In this document: piece by piece, positions 11,163 to 22,513 of the stretch
Layout: every line of letters begins with the position of its first letter
Position numbering within the stretch: the stretch's first letter is position 1
NCBI GenBank assembly: GCA_002633005.1
Contig: NMRA01000644.1
Location: 173,597 to 226,136, forward strand
Source of the DNA: Phoronis australis
Lineage: Eukaryota; Phoronida; Phoronidae
Direction of reading: 5' to 3'
DNA: 52,540 nt
Position numbers and translations under genes: made by a program
Notes under the pieces: model-generated
Seen by the model: only the letters and a program-made list of their open reading frames with translations
Databases searched by the model: none
Told to the model about the DNA's origin: nothing

Positions 11163-13350
11163 TTATGATAACTCATTCATGACTTCAAGCTCCAACTCAT
11201 TCATTGAGGCAAACTCGTGGGCAGCAGCATCAGCATCTTCAATATTCTGAATATTTCCGATTCGAAACGCGACAACCATACGGGAAAAAATCCAGCAATC
11301 TGCTACTCCGACAGCCACTCTTCAGAGGAAAAAACTTTTCTTTGCTTATTCCTGGTTTCTCGCATCATCTTTTCACAGCCTCAGCTGGCTGTTGTTTTCT
11401 GCCTGACTGTTCACCTTCAGAAAATATATCACTGGGTTAAATCTTTACCTTCTCAGAGAAGCGGACCGCTTTTCTAGTACTTTTCAGGGCCCTATCCTGC
11501 GGCGACTTGATCAATAACGTAAACGGGGGACAACTCAGGTGATGATACAGCTGTGGTAGTGGATGAAATCTCGGATTGTCTTGAAATGTGGTCGAACTGA
11601 GTCTCGTTCTGGAGGGATGATGAATGAGCACCAACATCCAAGTGCTCACTTAGCTCAGCATCTGTAGGAAAAGATTTCGAGCACCCATAGTGTGTGCATG
11701 TGAACTTCGTATGACGTTCACGGGATACCAGCCCCGACTCAACCCTTGGAGTTGTAAAACACTCGAGTGTTGCAAGGTCAAGACTTTTCAGAGGCAACAG
11801 TTTACATGACTTGTTGATGACAAGTTTTCCCTCCCCTACTCTATGGGCCTTCCATGCTCGAATGCCATCTGCGGAATACTCAAAGTTTGTCAGCAAACTT
11901 ATCCCTGGGATACTGTGCTTGGGGAGGACCTTTGGGGCATTCACACTACAGGACGACACCTAACAGCCTTTGACATCTCCTCTAGACTCTAGCGCATGTT
12001 TCAGGTCGACTGCATTTTGAACGTTGTTGCCTTCATTGACGAAGTACTTGGCATGGGCCTTCAAGGGTGCGATTTTCCTGTCACAGATGTCTTTTCCCTT
12101 CTGACTTTCACTGAAGTCGTAACGCAGAATGGAGATGCCGGTGTTACCAGATATGTAGAACAAATGAATCAGAAGGGCGGCTGAATGGTAACAATTGGCA
12201 TTGTCGGAGTGTAGGAAAGCTTCCGTTATTTGTGGATCCCTAGCTTTCACCTGCCTTAGCACATCTAGCGTTAAACAGCAAACAGTGAAAAAGTCTTGCT
12301 TGCAGGCATCTAGAGTATGGATGTAAGTATGTACCTGAAATACAATAATTATGTAAGTCAAATAGGTCAGCTAGTTTAAAGAACTACCTTATTATATCTT
12401 ATTACCACCTAAACCGCAATCACGCCACTCAACTTCAAACATGGTTCGTCTCAACACGGTTATTATATCAGTAGCTCCTTCAAAACATTTCTAGGGAGGG
12501 GGGAAATTTCCCCTTCACAAAGATATGAAAATCATCCATAAGTACAAAATGGCTTCAGTTAAAATGAAGGCTTGTGTGCAAAATCTACTAAGAGAAAAAT
12601 AATGCATCACTGTCAAGCTTTTGTTGGGAAATGGCAAGAAAAAGACTAGATATTAAGTGCACACTCCCTGTATCTTGTGACTGTTACAGTAAATCAATAT
12701 ACTAAAAAGAGGTAAAGGCAACAACATTGTTCATCACTGGCTTTCTGTTTAATATTGAGCACATCTGAGAATTACTTTGTAACACCTTGAATACTAATTG
12801 AGGATTTATTTTTACCTGATGGCTTTCACCTTTCTTTGTGATACAAGCCGCCACGTGCCATGACATCCTTTTTACCAAACCAGTCGGACTGTGCTTCACG
12901 GAAACTGATGGGTATGAACTTCATTGCAAAATCCATTACAACCAAAACTTGGTGTGGGGTGAGAGATGACATCAGATCCTGTTTTGCTTGTTCCTGGTTT
13001 ATCCCTCTGACAATATTCTGTGTGTTCGTGATAACAGCACGTCAGTTTTTGTCTAAAACCAAGTCCAAACTCATGTCGATGTGTAAAATATATAACGGCG
13101 CATTTCCATTGGTTTGCCAGTCCAACCTCCTATCTCCAGCTCTGGCAAGAATCAGCTGTAATTCCGATATAGTTTCAAACTTCTGTGGCACTTTGCACGA
13201 CCTCAGATGACTTCTGACGTCTTTAACACACCTAATGAAGGCCACATTTCCTCCGCGATCACACGTATGTAACGAAAATTGACCAAATGTACAAGAAGGA
13301 AATTCCTCCATATTCTTTGCAGTGACAGGAAGTGCATGTAATCTCGAACC
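11163..13350 (-). pseudogene. Decayed DDE-like transposase with C2H2 zinc finger
   Basis: Reading the complement from 13,350: TAKNMEEFPSCTFGQ, then VLVVMDFAMKF (candidate first Asp) and MSWHVAACITKKGESHQ, a GT-AG intron (12,815-12,335), HSDNANCYHS (second Asp), YDFSESQKGKDICDR (candidate Glu), and a C2H2 finger (FTCTHYGCSKSF with H-x4-H). The tail reads RALKSTRKAVRFSEK, MMRETRNKQRKVFSSEEW and QIAGFF. This order matches a multi-copy invertebrate transposon protein family, which I cannot name. Lesions: TGA 13,044-13,042; one extra A in the run at 12,869-12,873; TAG 11,962-11,960; a frame change near 11,490; TAA 11,439-11,437; a frame change near 11,380; TAG near 11,304. It is dead. Confidence 0.75.
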
Positions 13351-15945
13351 CTAAAGTGCTATTGGTAAAGTTAAACGAAGAATGGAGTGTTTTAGAAAAT
13401 TGGGGTCTCAAAAGTGAAATTTAAATTTTTGTGATATTCCATTGTTGATATTAGATCATATATTTTAGGTGATATCTCTAAACTAAAAGAGTAGCCTCAA
13501 CTCTCTTGTCAGTCAGAGTAAGGCCACATCACAAAAATGCCCAAATTCGAGGGCCACGTTTAAAACTAAATATATAAGAGACAAGTTTTTTTAAAAGCAA
13601 TTATCAAAGTTCAATCTTAGAAGTGTCTACAAAGAGAATTTCAACTTCAAATATATTCCGATATAGCAGGCAGGTTAAGCAACATCTTGCCACTTGTGAC
13701 TGGCCTGAAAAGTGGTCTCGGAGTTTTCTCCCCTGCTGGAAATTTAATTGTACCTATGAGTTGCAAATTTCATTTTCTTACTAACCTTACATGAATCTTA
13801 ATGACCATCAGTGTCAAACTTTGTCACCAGTTTTCCAAGTCTGATTTTTTGCCGTTCAAAAAATGCAGTTTTACTGACATGAAAAAATGCAAAATATGAC
13901 TTTATAGCCAAATAGGTCATATCTCGGTAACCAAAGGTCATTGAGTGCAAATATTGCAGCAGTGTACTTTGGGCCAGCATCCCAACACATGCACAAAGTA
14001 TTAGTTCTGTATGAATTTTTGAGTATGTAGTGATTTTTTATTTTCATATGGTTTTTATATGGAATCATTCTTAAGACGTCTGTAATTTATACCAGAGGCG
14101 TCCTTAACCTCTGAGTCTCATCTTCCCAAATAAACTATGATACTAATTAAAGGTCTGATATCGGCTTTTGGGAAGATTTTTGTGTAAAGTGAAGCACACA
14201 TGGAATTCCCAGTAACGAGAGTCATGCAGCGGACGTCCCTGCCAAGGACGTCCAATGTATCATTTGTACATGTACGTCTACTGTCAATCAGAATTCATCC
14301 AGTTTGGACATCAACATTGTAAGATTACGAGGACTCCAAGTTGATGAAAGATGGACCAATGTTCAAGAGAGAAGGTGGCCCTTTAAAGTCAGAAAGAAAT
14401 AAACAATGTATTTAAAATGTTGCAATCTTCAAACTACAAATTTAGAAGACCTGTCAATCATTAGCAGGTGTTCGGTTGCCACAGTGTATGTCAGTGCAGT
14501 CTCTGGTTTCGGTAGTCTTACATGTCACTGCAATTCACTACTTTATACAGGTACCCCGACCTTGGTTAACTCCAAACTGATGTTTCAGAGCTGTACTGTC
14601 ATGTTTTTCACCATTTTTCAAAACATCAGAGTGAAACAAATATCATTATTTTATTAATATATTGTGTCATAAGAATATTCCCATTTAAAATGTTTTAGTT
14701 TACACCCGTTTCATGCTTTTCTACATGCCTCTTAATATGGAGCAGCAGTGACACCTGCTGCCAAAATATAAACATTCATGCCGAAATTAAATTATGTAAA
14801 GGGCGAGCTAAAACAGAGCTTTGGAATTACTTCAGTACTGTCTATGAAATATCCGTATGTGTACGAATGTCGTCTGCCATGTCAAAAATATCCTTAATGG
14901 GTTACAATACTTTTGTTTGCAAATCACCACTCGAAGGCAGTTAAATGTGATAAATTGAAAGAAGGTATTCAAAAAATTGTTTCGTGCTGAATTTGTTAAT
15001 TTCCATGCGCATTTGAGAAAATTCTGAGCAAACCAATTTTTATAGTCCAACCTTTATATTTTATTATGTTAGCCTAGTGAGTGAGGTCAGTGGTGATCGA
15101 GGAACAGACAAACTCAAGTGTCTGGTTTATATTTGCCGGTTTCGCGCCAGCATTACTTAGTCAATATCTGACTTGTTTAAAGTATGATATTGGACAAAAT
15201 ACTTCTCGCTAACCAATTGATAGTAGCTGCTGAGCAACATTTTTCAAATGTAACAGTTTTGGTTCACTCGGCTCGTTCTTACTCGACCTTATATTCGTAT
15301 TCAGCTTGTTCAACTGAAACTTTTCCTGTTCCATCTCCCGTTTTTGGGCACGCTCTTTACACTCGTAGACCTGCTGCAAGGGCTCGTCCGCAATTTTTCA
15401 ACTTTTCACCGGTATAATCGAACTGTTTCGCTTACGCAACGTACTTTTCACAATCCTTTGTAGAGGAAGGGTATAATTTCCAGAGTGGACGTCGTTGATT
15501 AATATTCAAATGGTAATTACTGGATTCAAAACTATTCAGCACAATCACGTAAAACTTAAATCAAACGCTCCCGGACTGGCTCCTAGAAGTCAGAAATTGG
15601 CAGTGGATTTGTTTAAAAGATAGCTATACTTTGAGGTTGTGCGTGGATGGAGAGTGAATTAGTTAATCTAGTAATTAATTGATTATATAATAACCACTAA
15701 TTAAGTAGACTAACAATAAAAGAAAGTAACAGTCTACGGTAACACCCACTGTAAGGATTACTTCAGTAAATTAACTAAAAGTAATCAAACATCTTATCTT
15801 CTATCGAAGCTATAGAACTCCCCACTTGTTGTATAACAGTCCTATATGTGACGCGTACGGGGCTGTGTCAGTGTACTTGCTGGTCACAATCCTAGCTGAC
15901 GCAACACTTGCAGGCAATATCTTCTCCTCAGGATTCCCTATGCAA
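13351..15945. other. Unassigned interval
   Basis: No gene recognised. Contents: the inverted partner (14,158-14,184) of the 8,858 string, and AT-rich DNA. ORFs near 14,406, 14,832 and 15,184 have no family motif. Confidence 0.45.
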
Positions 15946-16087
15946 CATGGGCGGCGCAGCACCGAAAGAGGTGGGGCTAAAGCCCTTAGCCCCCCCGTGT
16001 GGTTCACCCCCCATGCACCATGGGCGGTGCAGCACTGAAACAGTGAGGGATATAGCCCCCCCCAGTCCCCTCTGGTGCGCCGCCCAT
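15946..16087 (+). repeat. Tandem pair of CATGGGYGGCGCAGC palindromic repeats
   Basis: Two units in tandem. Unit 1 is 15,946-16,018 (CATGGGCGGCGCAGCACCGA to CCCCCCATGCAC). Unit 2 is 16,019-16,087 (CATGGGCGGTGCAGCACTGA to GTGCGCCGCCCATG). The inverted ends are best preserved in unit 2. ORFs crossing them are artefacts. Confidence 0.85.
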
Positions 16088-16549
16088 GTGCAAGTCACAG
16101 TGTTTCGTGACGCAACACGTATAGTGACAAGCTTTTAATGAAGTTTCGGTACGTTAATCATTGCCCTTGCCGATATCCTCTTTAGAATCTTCCACAATAT
16201 GTTGTACAGTTTCTTCTGTACGCTGTAGCAAGTCTCATAGCTTCAACCATTTAACTGTGTATGAATATTTTGCAAATTTCCACCCAAACTGTATTAATAT
16301 ACTTATTTAAGGATTGGCTAATGAAAACCACATTTTCTTATTCAACCATATCATTGGCTGTTTCGATTTTCTGTCAGAAATTTCTAGGATTATTAGAATC
16401 CATTGACCCCGTAACCGAAGTGATAAACATCATCTAAATATAGATCTTGACATCAAAACTACATGTAAACAAGTTTGACCCATTGGCTTAAAAGTACATA
16501 TGCACAAATTTTGAGCAACTTAAAACGGAATTATGTGTGCTAATTACTC

Positions 16550-16632
16550 AATCAATATTGATTCTGAATGCTATTAATCAATATTGATTCTGAATGCTAT
16601 TAATCAATATTGATTCTGAATGCTATTAATCA
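16550..16632 (+). repeat. 26-bp tandem repeat with AATCAATATTGATT palindrome
   Basis: Just over three near-perfect copies of AATCAATATTGATTCTGAAT followed by GCTATT. Each carries the 14-base perfect palindrome AATCAATATTGATT. The near-identity of copies suggests recent expansion. Flanks 16,088-16,549 and 16,633-17,290 show no recognisable gene. Confidence 0.9.
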
Positions 16633-17291
16633 GATATTCTCAAAGCCATCTAACTTTTTGTCATAATCATACAAAAATGACATTTCTGCGTACGTCCCAT
16701 TTTATTGGGCACCTGCAGCTAGGCATGTTGTGAGTAGTTCAAGTTTTTCCACAAAAGATGCATTCACGAAAACTAATTCATGTTCTTGTTAAGGGATCTG
16801 ATGCCAATGTCTTCCCAGGCACCCAATGCTCAGTTGTCCAGCTGTTCACTGTTTCAGCCTCGTTTTGAAGTTGATCAAAGTTCAAACTCCCAGCCATCGA
16901 TATTCATGAGAGGGAGCGAGAAATGCAGCAATAAAGAAAGAAATGAAAGTCGCTTTGACCGATCTTTATTTTGCCTTTATCGTCAGTACACTGGTGTAAA
17001 TGTCGAAAATTTCATTGGCCTATCAAACGTCTGAAACACAAGATTAAAACAAAAGTTATGCAATTACAATCGTGATATACTGGAAAACACAATGAAAGAG
17101 ACTTGTGTTGAGTACAGACTGACACAGATGTAGAGTGAAGAATTTTCAAAATTCAAGTCAGAGTTGTACATGTAGTTTAAGTTCGAATTATAGATTTCCG
17201 GCAGCAGTGTCGACATTCCCCAGTGTGAAACATGCACCAACTACAGCTTTTGGAACCGACTACAAAGTAATTTGTTGCGAAGCCACCTGTG

Positions 17292-17695
17292 CCCAGTTGC
17301 ATGAAACAGTCCCAAAAGGGACCCTTAAATCTGTTGCGTATTTGTGTCGTTCTTTAATCACATATAGAATTTTTCTCACGATTTTATTTCAAATAATGAG
17401 GTCCTAATTGACTAATAAGATAATCTAATCATATAATTTAAAACTACGTCCTTGGTTCAAATAAAATACATGTATATAGGTACTTAGTCTTTAAATTAGG
17501 AAGTTGCATGAGAAGATCCCTACTTAATTTCATTAATATTCAGAATTTAACTTAGACTTTAATCTTACTAAGCAATGAAACTGAAACAGCATAAGAAAGG
17601 ACAATAAGTTTTTCACAAGTCCACAATTACGCAGTATATTTAGGGAACTTAGTTGAGTCCCTTTTTGGAGTGTTTCATGCAACCGGTCACTAGCT
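17292..17695. mobile_element. Foldback MITE 1 (TTGCATGAAACA termini)
   Basis: Starts GTTGCATGAAACAGTCCCAA then AAGGGACCC. It ends TTTAGGGAACTTAGTTGAGT, then CCCTTTTTGGAGTGTTTCAT and GCAAC. The ends are imperfect inverted repeats of about 45 bases. No coding capacity is seen, so it is taken as a non-autonomous DNA element of about 400 bp. Confidence 0.6.
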
Positions 17696-17999
17696 ACTTC
17701 GACTGGGGATATGATTCGTTTTCCAAGGCCTTGGAGCATTCTTATATGAACACCGGTAGGCTGTAGCGAAATTTTCAATAGTATTTGGAGTAAAGCGGCT
17801 CTAAAATGTCTGAAAAGTTATTTCACAGATGAAACCATGGTCATCTCGGCGTCAGAAGTGTCCCCGTGTTTGTGAGGTCTAATTAATTAGTGATAACACT
17901 AACGTTTAAAATTATGAAAGGATCCTTCTTTGACAAAAACGACAATAACTGCAAGTTAAATTATTCTCATTTCCCGGACCCATGGGACCTTATCCCAAA

Positions 18000-18640
18000 T
18001 TCAGACTCGTCTCAGACTCTGAGTCAGTCAGTAACCGCAAAATCGTTAGCGTACTTGTGTAGTTCATAAATCACGTGTAATCTCTTTCAATCATCTTATC
18101 TTTACCATGAGGTGTTTTTCACTGATGACAAACTCTAGTAATTTAACTAACACTCAGCACTTCAGTCAGTGAAAATAAATAGAGACTTAAGTCCCAAAAA
18201 TTAGGGACGTTGCCCTAACAGTTTTGAGGAGACACTAGTGTGGCTTAGTGTGATCGTGCCGCCTTTTTTACTCGAGGTCGTGGGTTCGAGCCCCACTGGG
18301 CCACACCAATGCTGGACCCTTGAGTCAGGTCTCTAGCTCCTCAGCTCGATTTCCGGTATATATTAATAAAGCACAAAATATTTCCAGGTGATCAGTGCAA
18401 TGGGCTCACATGCGCGGCCTGCGAACGTCTGGTACAACGTGTACCAGACCGCCTGCAATTATTTTTTAACAGTTCGCTACTAATGTTTAATAACATCTAG
18501 AACTGAACGTAGAGTTCACTCTTGATTTGACTAAGTAATAAAAAATAAAACAGATTATCAGTAATTTCACATGTCCGCGGTAAATTTAGGGAACTTAGTT
18601 GAGTCCCTACTTTTTGCAGATTCATGAAAGCAACCGACCA
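18000..18640. mobile_element. Foldback MITE 2, interrupted by a SINE-like insertion
   Basis: The right part (18,587-18,640) repeats TTTAGGGAACTTAGTTGAGT, CCCT and TTCATGAAAGCAACC of element 1. The left part (18,030-18,120) resembles 17,320-17,405 (GCGTACTTGTGTAGTTC versus GCGTATTTGTGTCGTTC, then AATCAC and CATGAGG). A tRNA-like unit sits in between, so this looks like a second copy split by a later insertion. Confidence 0.5.
18238..18415 (+). repeat. tRNA-derived SINE-like unit
   Basis: The head (18,238-18,306) has GTGTGGC pairing with GCCACAC, an A-box-like TGGCTTAGTGTGA and a T-arm GTGGGTTCGAGCCCCAC with B box GGTTCGAGCCC. The anticodon region is not canonical and three extra bases separate the T arm from the acceptor stem, so this is not a working tRNA. 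The tail (18,322-18,412) contains ATATTAATAAA and GTGATCAGTGCAATG and recurs at 49,908-49,998. GTCTGGTACAACGTGTACCA follows as a small hairpin at about 18,428. Confidence 0.7.
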
Positions 18641-18810
18641 TTGGTCCCGTGCGGGTTAACTACAATAACGCAAGATTCTGTGAGACTTGACAGTGACCTC
18701 ACCGAAACTAGGGCAAAAGCTGTTCGTTTGGCCATTTGTCAAATACGTTAGCAGAGTCTATTCCGTCCCGCTTACTCCGAGTTTTAAATGTTTTAGTGTG
18801 AAAAATGCCG

Positions 18811-18882
18811 AACAATCATTGCTGTTATGGAAAATGTAAGTCAGATTCGCACTCAAACACTTCCCATCGCGTTCTGTATTAA
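18811..18882 (+). pseudogene. Possible N-terminal scrap of a THAP domain
   Basis: An ATG opens MPNNHCCYGKCKSDSHS, which resembles the first zinc ligands of one THAP subclass (MPN.CC.GKCKSDS). The frame then closes at a stop and no downstream C-x2-H ligands or AVPTIP-like signature follow. The match is short and could be chance. Confidence 0.3.
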
Positions 18883-19815
18883 CTTCGTGTCGTGTATTAT
18901 AAAAGGGCGGTAGGCGAAATCTGCTCACCGACTAAGAGTTTTCACATCGCCAAAAACACATTCTCAAATTCAAACTATCACTTAAATAAGCGCTTACTTT
19001 CCTCAGTGACCCATTTTGTTTCTGCACATGCCAATGCGTAAACACAAAGTATTTCAACTGAGTCACGTGAATTATGAGGCAAAGGCAAGCACAAGACTGA
19101 GTGAAGAGCGTGACCGGGCATGTGACATTTGCAAAACAGCATGCGACGATATCAAGTGAAATTTGTAACATTTGTGTCCCTTGTACTTTTTGTTCGTCAA
19201 CAGGCGTAATTTCTCATAATTTCCTCAGAATGGCGCCCGGTGAGAGAAACTCCAGCGAACCGCGACAGATATTCATGTATATGTTCAAGATATTTGTTGC
19301 ATGTTTTATTTGATTTCTTTGTTGCATTTTGAAATGAGAAACTTTTTATGGGGATGTACTGTGGGCCCCTATGTGTGTCTGCGGCATTCAGGGCGATTTA
19401 ATTACCTATTTGGGGTCGAGTTCCAATTTTAGGCCGTTCACATCTTCGCACAACAATAAGTTCACCTTTTCTCCGTCCAGTCACAGTTATTCCACGATCC
19501 ATCAACTACTGTAGTTGTGGTAATTATTAAGCGTAAAATTCTTCATGTAAATTCACTAAGGTTTAGCGCGTGTAGCAAAAACTCTTGTGCAAAACAAGGG
19601 CAATATGGCGAGTTTTGCCTTACTTCCGGTGATGTCACATTAATATATTTAATATCTGGAGACTCGCAAGTGAGCTATTGTTATTTACCAACATCTTGTG
19701 GACTTCGCTTTGCTGTTCAATGAGCTGCCACTAGATTCTGCATCAAAAGATACGTGGTATGAGAGAATTGATGCGGTGATAGTGTATTTGTGTAGTTTTA
19801 CATTTTTAGAAGTCA
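18883..19815. other. Unassigned interval
   Basis: No gene recognised on either strand; short ORFs at 18,932-19,171 and 19,517-19,723 carry no family motif. Confidence 0.4.
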
Positions 19816-19819
19816 CATA

Positions 19820-20565
19820 GCACGCGTTAAAGTAAGGCGCGATTTTCCAAGCCCCAACGATGCGGTGACGCGGTGGTACTTTGATCGACCGCGGGTAATT
19901 GTGCTCCTAAGGTGCGGGAGGTGGCTGAAATAGGTGATTCTTGTGTGCCTTTTGTAATAAAAATCGCAATTCTTAATGGCGTTGGGTTCTGATTTTCTTA
20001 AGAAGATTATTTTATAAAAGTTTAGACACAAACCGTAACCACTTATTCTATGTTCCTTTGTTTTGTATATTTTTACGTACAGCGACATTTACACCATCCA
20101 GAGTAGCCACAGTGTCCTCCATTTTTAGCGCCTCTATCTGTGCACATTATGTCACATTCAGAATCGGAACAGTTGCTGTATACTCTCGAAGCTGGAATAG
20201 ATGACATTATTCACTTGCAAAAATGTATTCGTACTTCATTCTTACGATTCCAACTGTGAGTGTGTGTATTTTCACCCCGTGGCTGAGGTTCGGAGGGGGG
20301 TTGCAACGATGGAATAACACAACCACAATGTAGAAAGGGGCGGAAACACCTGCATAACAACTATTGGAGGGCGTGTCCCAGGAAGGAGAACAGATCATTA
20401 TCAATTAGCAGGAGTGGATGCAGGATTCTGAGTTTAGGGGGAAGGCCAGAGTAGTATAAAGGATCTTTACCACCAGAAAATAAAACTGTCAATGGAATCT
20501 GGGGAACTTTTAGGGGGTGCATAGCTTTCATAGCCCCCCTCCACTAAATCAGCCACTGATTAGAG
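19820..20565 (+). repeat. Tandem duplication of about 0.8 kb, copy A
   Basis: This copy and 20,660-21,435 share, in the same order, GACGCGGTGGTACT, a block ending GATTTTCTT, TTTTGTATATTTTTACGTAC, TATTTTCACCCCGTGGCTGA, GGTTCGGAGGGGGGTTG and GGAGAACAGATCATTATCAA. The shared 3' tail holds GGATTCTGAG...CCCCCCTCCACTAAATC. Divergence is visible (indels, about one change in eight to ten bases), so the event is not recent. Parallel minus-strand ORFs in the two copies follow from the DNA duplication. Confidence 0.85.
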
Positions 20566-20659
20566 CATCAGTGCAGCTCGTGAAGCATATAAGTTGACTA
20601 CCACAGTGTTGAAGCCTTCACTGGAAACTTCCAAAATTGCCTCTGTTGTTAACCCTATG

Positions 20660-21435
20660 CAGACGCGTTTTTCTCCAGCCCCAAGGATTCAGTGACGCGG
20701 TGGTACTCTGATCGACCAGGAGTAATTGTGCTCTTGGGATGTGGTAGCTGGCCGAAAGAGAAGATTTTTGCCAAGTTGCCATTTAATATCGTTTCCTGCC
20801 TTTTTGTGGCTTTTGTAACAGGAATTGGCAAATTTATTGGCGTTTGGTATTGATTTTCTTTAAACATGGAAGCGTATTTTTCAAAAAGTTTAGTCACGAA
20901 TCGTAACCACTCATTCTATGCTCCTTTGTTTTGTATATTTTTACGTACGATGACAAAAACAAATTCCGAAGGTACAGAATCCGCCACTTCTATTGCCTCC
21001 TGCTCTGCAGTCCTTGGCACAGACCCGATCATTACAATTCCCAGAATTTCTTTCCTGTATATCTGAAATAGAGGGCATTATTTCCTTGTAAAAACACAGC
21101 CGTACTTCATTCTTACAATTCTAACGGTGAATGTATGTATTTTCACCCCGTGGCTGAGGTTCGGAGGGGGGTTGTGACGATGGAATAACACGACTACAAT
21201 GTACAAAGTGGTGGAAACACCTGTTGTTGCATAACGAGTGTTGGAGGGCGTGTTCCTGGAAGGAGAACAGATCATTATCAATTAACAGGGGTGAATGCAG
21301 GATTTTGAATTTGGGGGCAGGCCAGAGTATTAAAGTGGATTTTTCCGGTCAGAAAATCAAACTGCCATTGGCATCCGGGAAATTTTTAGGGGTCGCATGG
21401 CCTTCTTGCCCACCCCCTTAAATCCGCTGCTTATT
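20660..21435 (+). repeat. Tandem duplication of about 0.8 kb, copy B
   Basis: Second copy of the block at 19,820-20,565; see that entry. The end reads TTTTTAGGGGTCGCATGGCC then CCACCCCCTTAAATCCGCTG, a style typical of non-autonomous DNA transposon ends (rc CAGCGGATTTAAGG). The duplicated unit may therefore be, or contain, such an element. Confidence 0.85.
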
Positions 21436-22072
21436 CATTTTAAATTTTCAAACAGTGTCACTGTGTAACATTGGATGTTGTCTTTCCGTGTTGTCATGGT
21501 AACCTTACATGTAAGGTCAATCTTAGTGTAGAGAATATTAACTACTTTTTGTATGTACTTAGCATAATGTTTTATCATTTGTCAATTTTTATTAAAGAAT
21601 AGATTAAATGAGCGAAAAGTAATACATGTAGACCTTTTCAGTTCTTTGTTTCGTTTTTTCGTTATTCAGTATTTCGTTATTCAGTATTTTGTTTTGCATT
21701 TGTTAAGAACACCATGGATACCTCTGAGTTCATGGCTTTCAGTAGCTAATGTACCGTAACTTTTAGTCAATCTGCCTACAGTTATAAAGGTTAAAACATG
21801 AAATAACGGTACTTATCAGCCCAGACGCAGATGCTTGTTATCTTCTCAAGAGCTGATATAGAAAAGTGGTTCTTCTCCTGTGATAGTGCTTAATAACTCA
21901 TTCATCACACGCTTGTATCAACGTTTATCTGATATAAGCATGACCATGTTCGTCTGATCTTGAATTCTAATTTCAAGTCACAGACAATGCATTCAATACA
22001 CCACTTTCAAGGTTGACAAACCCCAATAAACTATGAAAACGTTTTGAGTAGTTGATGGCTTCGAAATTTTAG
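21436..22072. other. Unassigned interval
   Basis: Holds one short direct repeat, CGTTATTCAGTATTT twice, at about 21,658-21,690. No gene seen. Confidence 0.5.
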
Positions 22073-22513
22073 TTGGTAGCAGAAATAGAATTCCATTGCG
22101 GTAAGAAATGTTTTGAGACCGTTTTGATTAGTGGGGAAAGTCCTAAATCAATTTCTAAAGCCATCTATCCACGTCGCAAACTCGACCAGGCTCACGTTAT
22201 GCGGATGCAAGAAGCTAGCGAGAACGCAAAACTTCGCCAGGCATTACAAGAACTGCAGGTGATCACTTTAACTTTACTAGCGAAATCTTGCGGAACTCGG
22301 CCCAGAGCACTGACAGTTATTGTTCTCACCAACGCCTTTGCCATCTATCGGCAGCGCCTGGATGCAGCCCACAGCCAGCATCAATATAATGAATACCGCG
22401 AAGAACTTCATGACGTCTGGTGTTCAGTCAGTGTCAGTTCAAGTTACCTGAAACAAGTATGTAAAATAAGAAACAAAAATGTGAGATTAAAGCAAAATGT
22501 GAATAAACGTTAG
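22073..22513 (+). CDS. Unrecognised ORF, possible exon
   Basis: Open for 146 codons after TTTTAG at 22,067-22,072, which could be an acceptor. It includes an acidic/basic helical stretch (MRMQEASENAKLRQALQELQ) ending at CTGCAG|GTGATC (22,258), a good donor, and then FAIYRQRLDAAHSQHQYNEY. Codon choice is less AT-biased than in the surroundings. No family is recognised and no ATG opens the frame. It may be one exon, two fused by read-through, or chance. Confidence 0.25.
   Translation: MVAEIEFHCGKKCFETVLISGESPKSISKAIYPRRKLDQAHVMRMQEASENAKLRQALQELQVITLTLLAKSCGTRPRALTVIVLTNAFAIYRQRLDAAHSQHQYNEYREELHDVWCSVSVSSSYLKQVCKIRNKNVRLKQNVNKR

Noticed and set aside
12860-13210. 116-codon + ORF
   Set aside because: Antisense to the decayed C2H2/DDE gene.
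18238-18306. Functional tRNA gene
   Set aside because: A and B boxes exist, but the anticodon arm is irregular and three extra bases separate the T arm from the acceptor stem.
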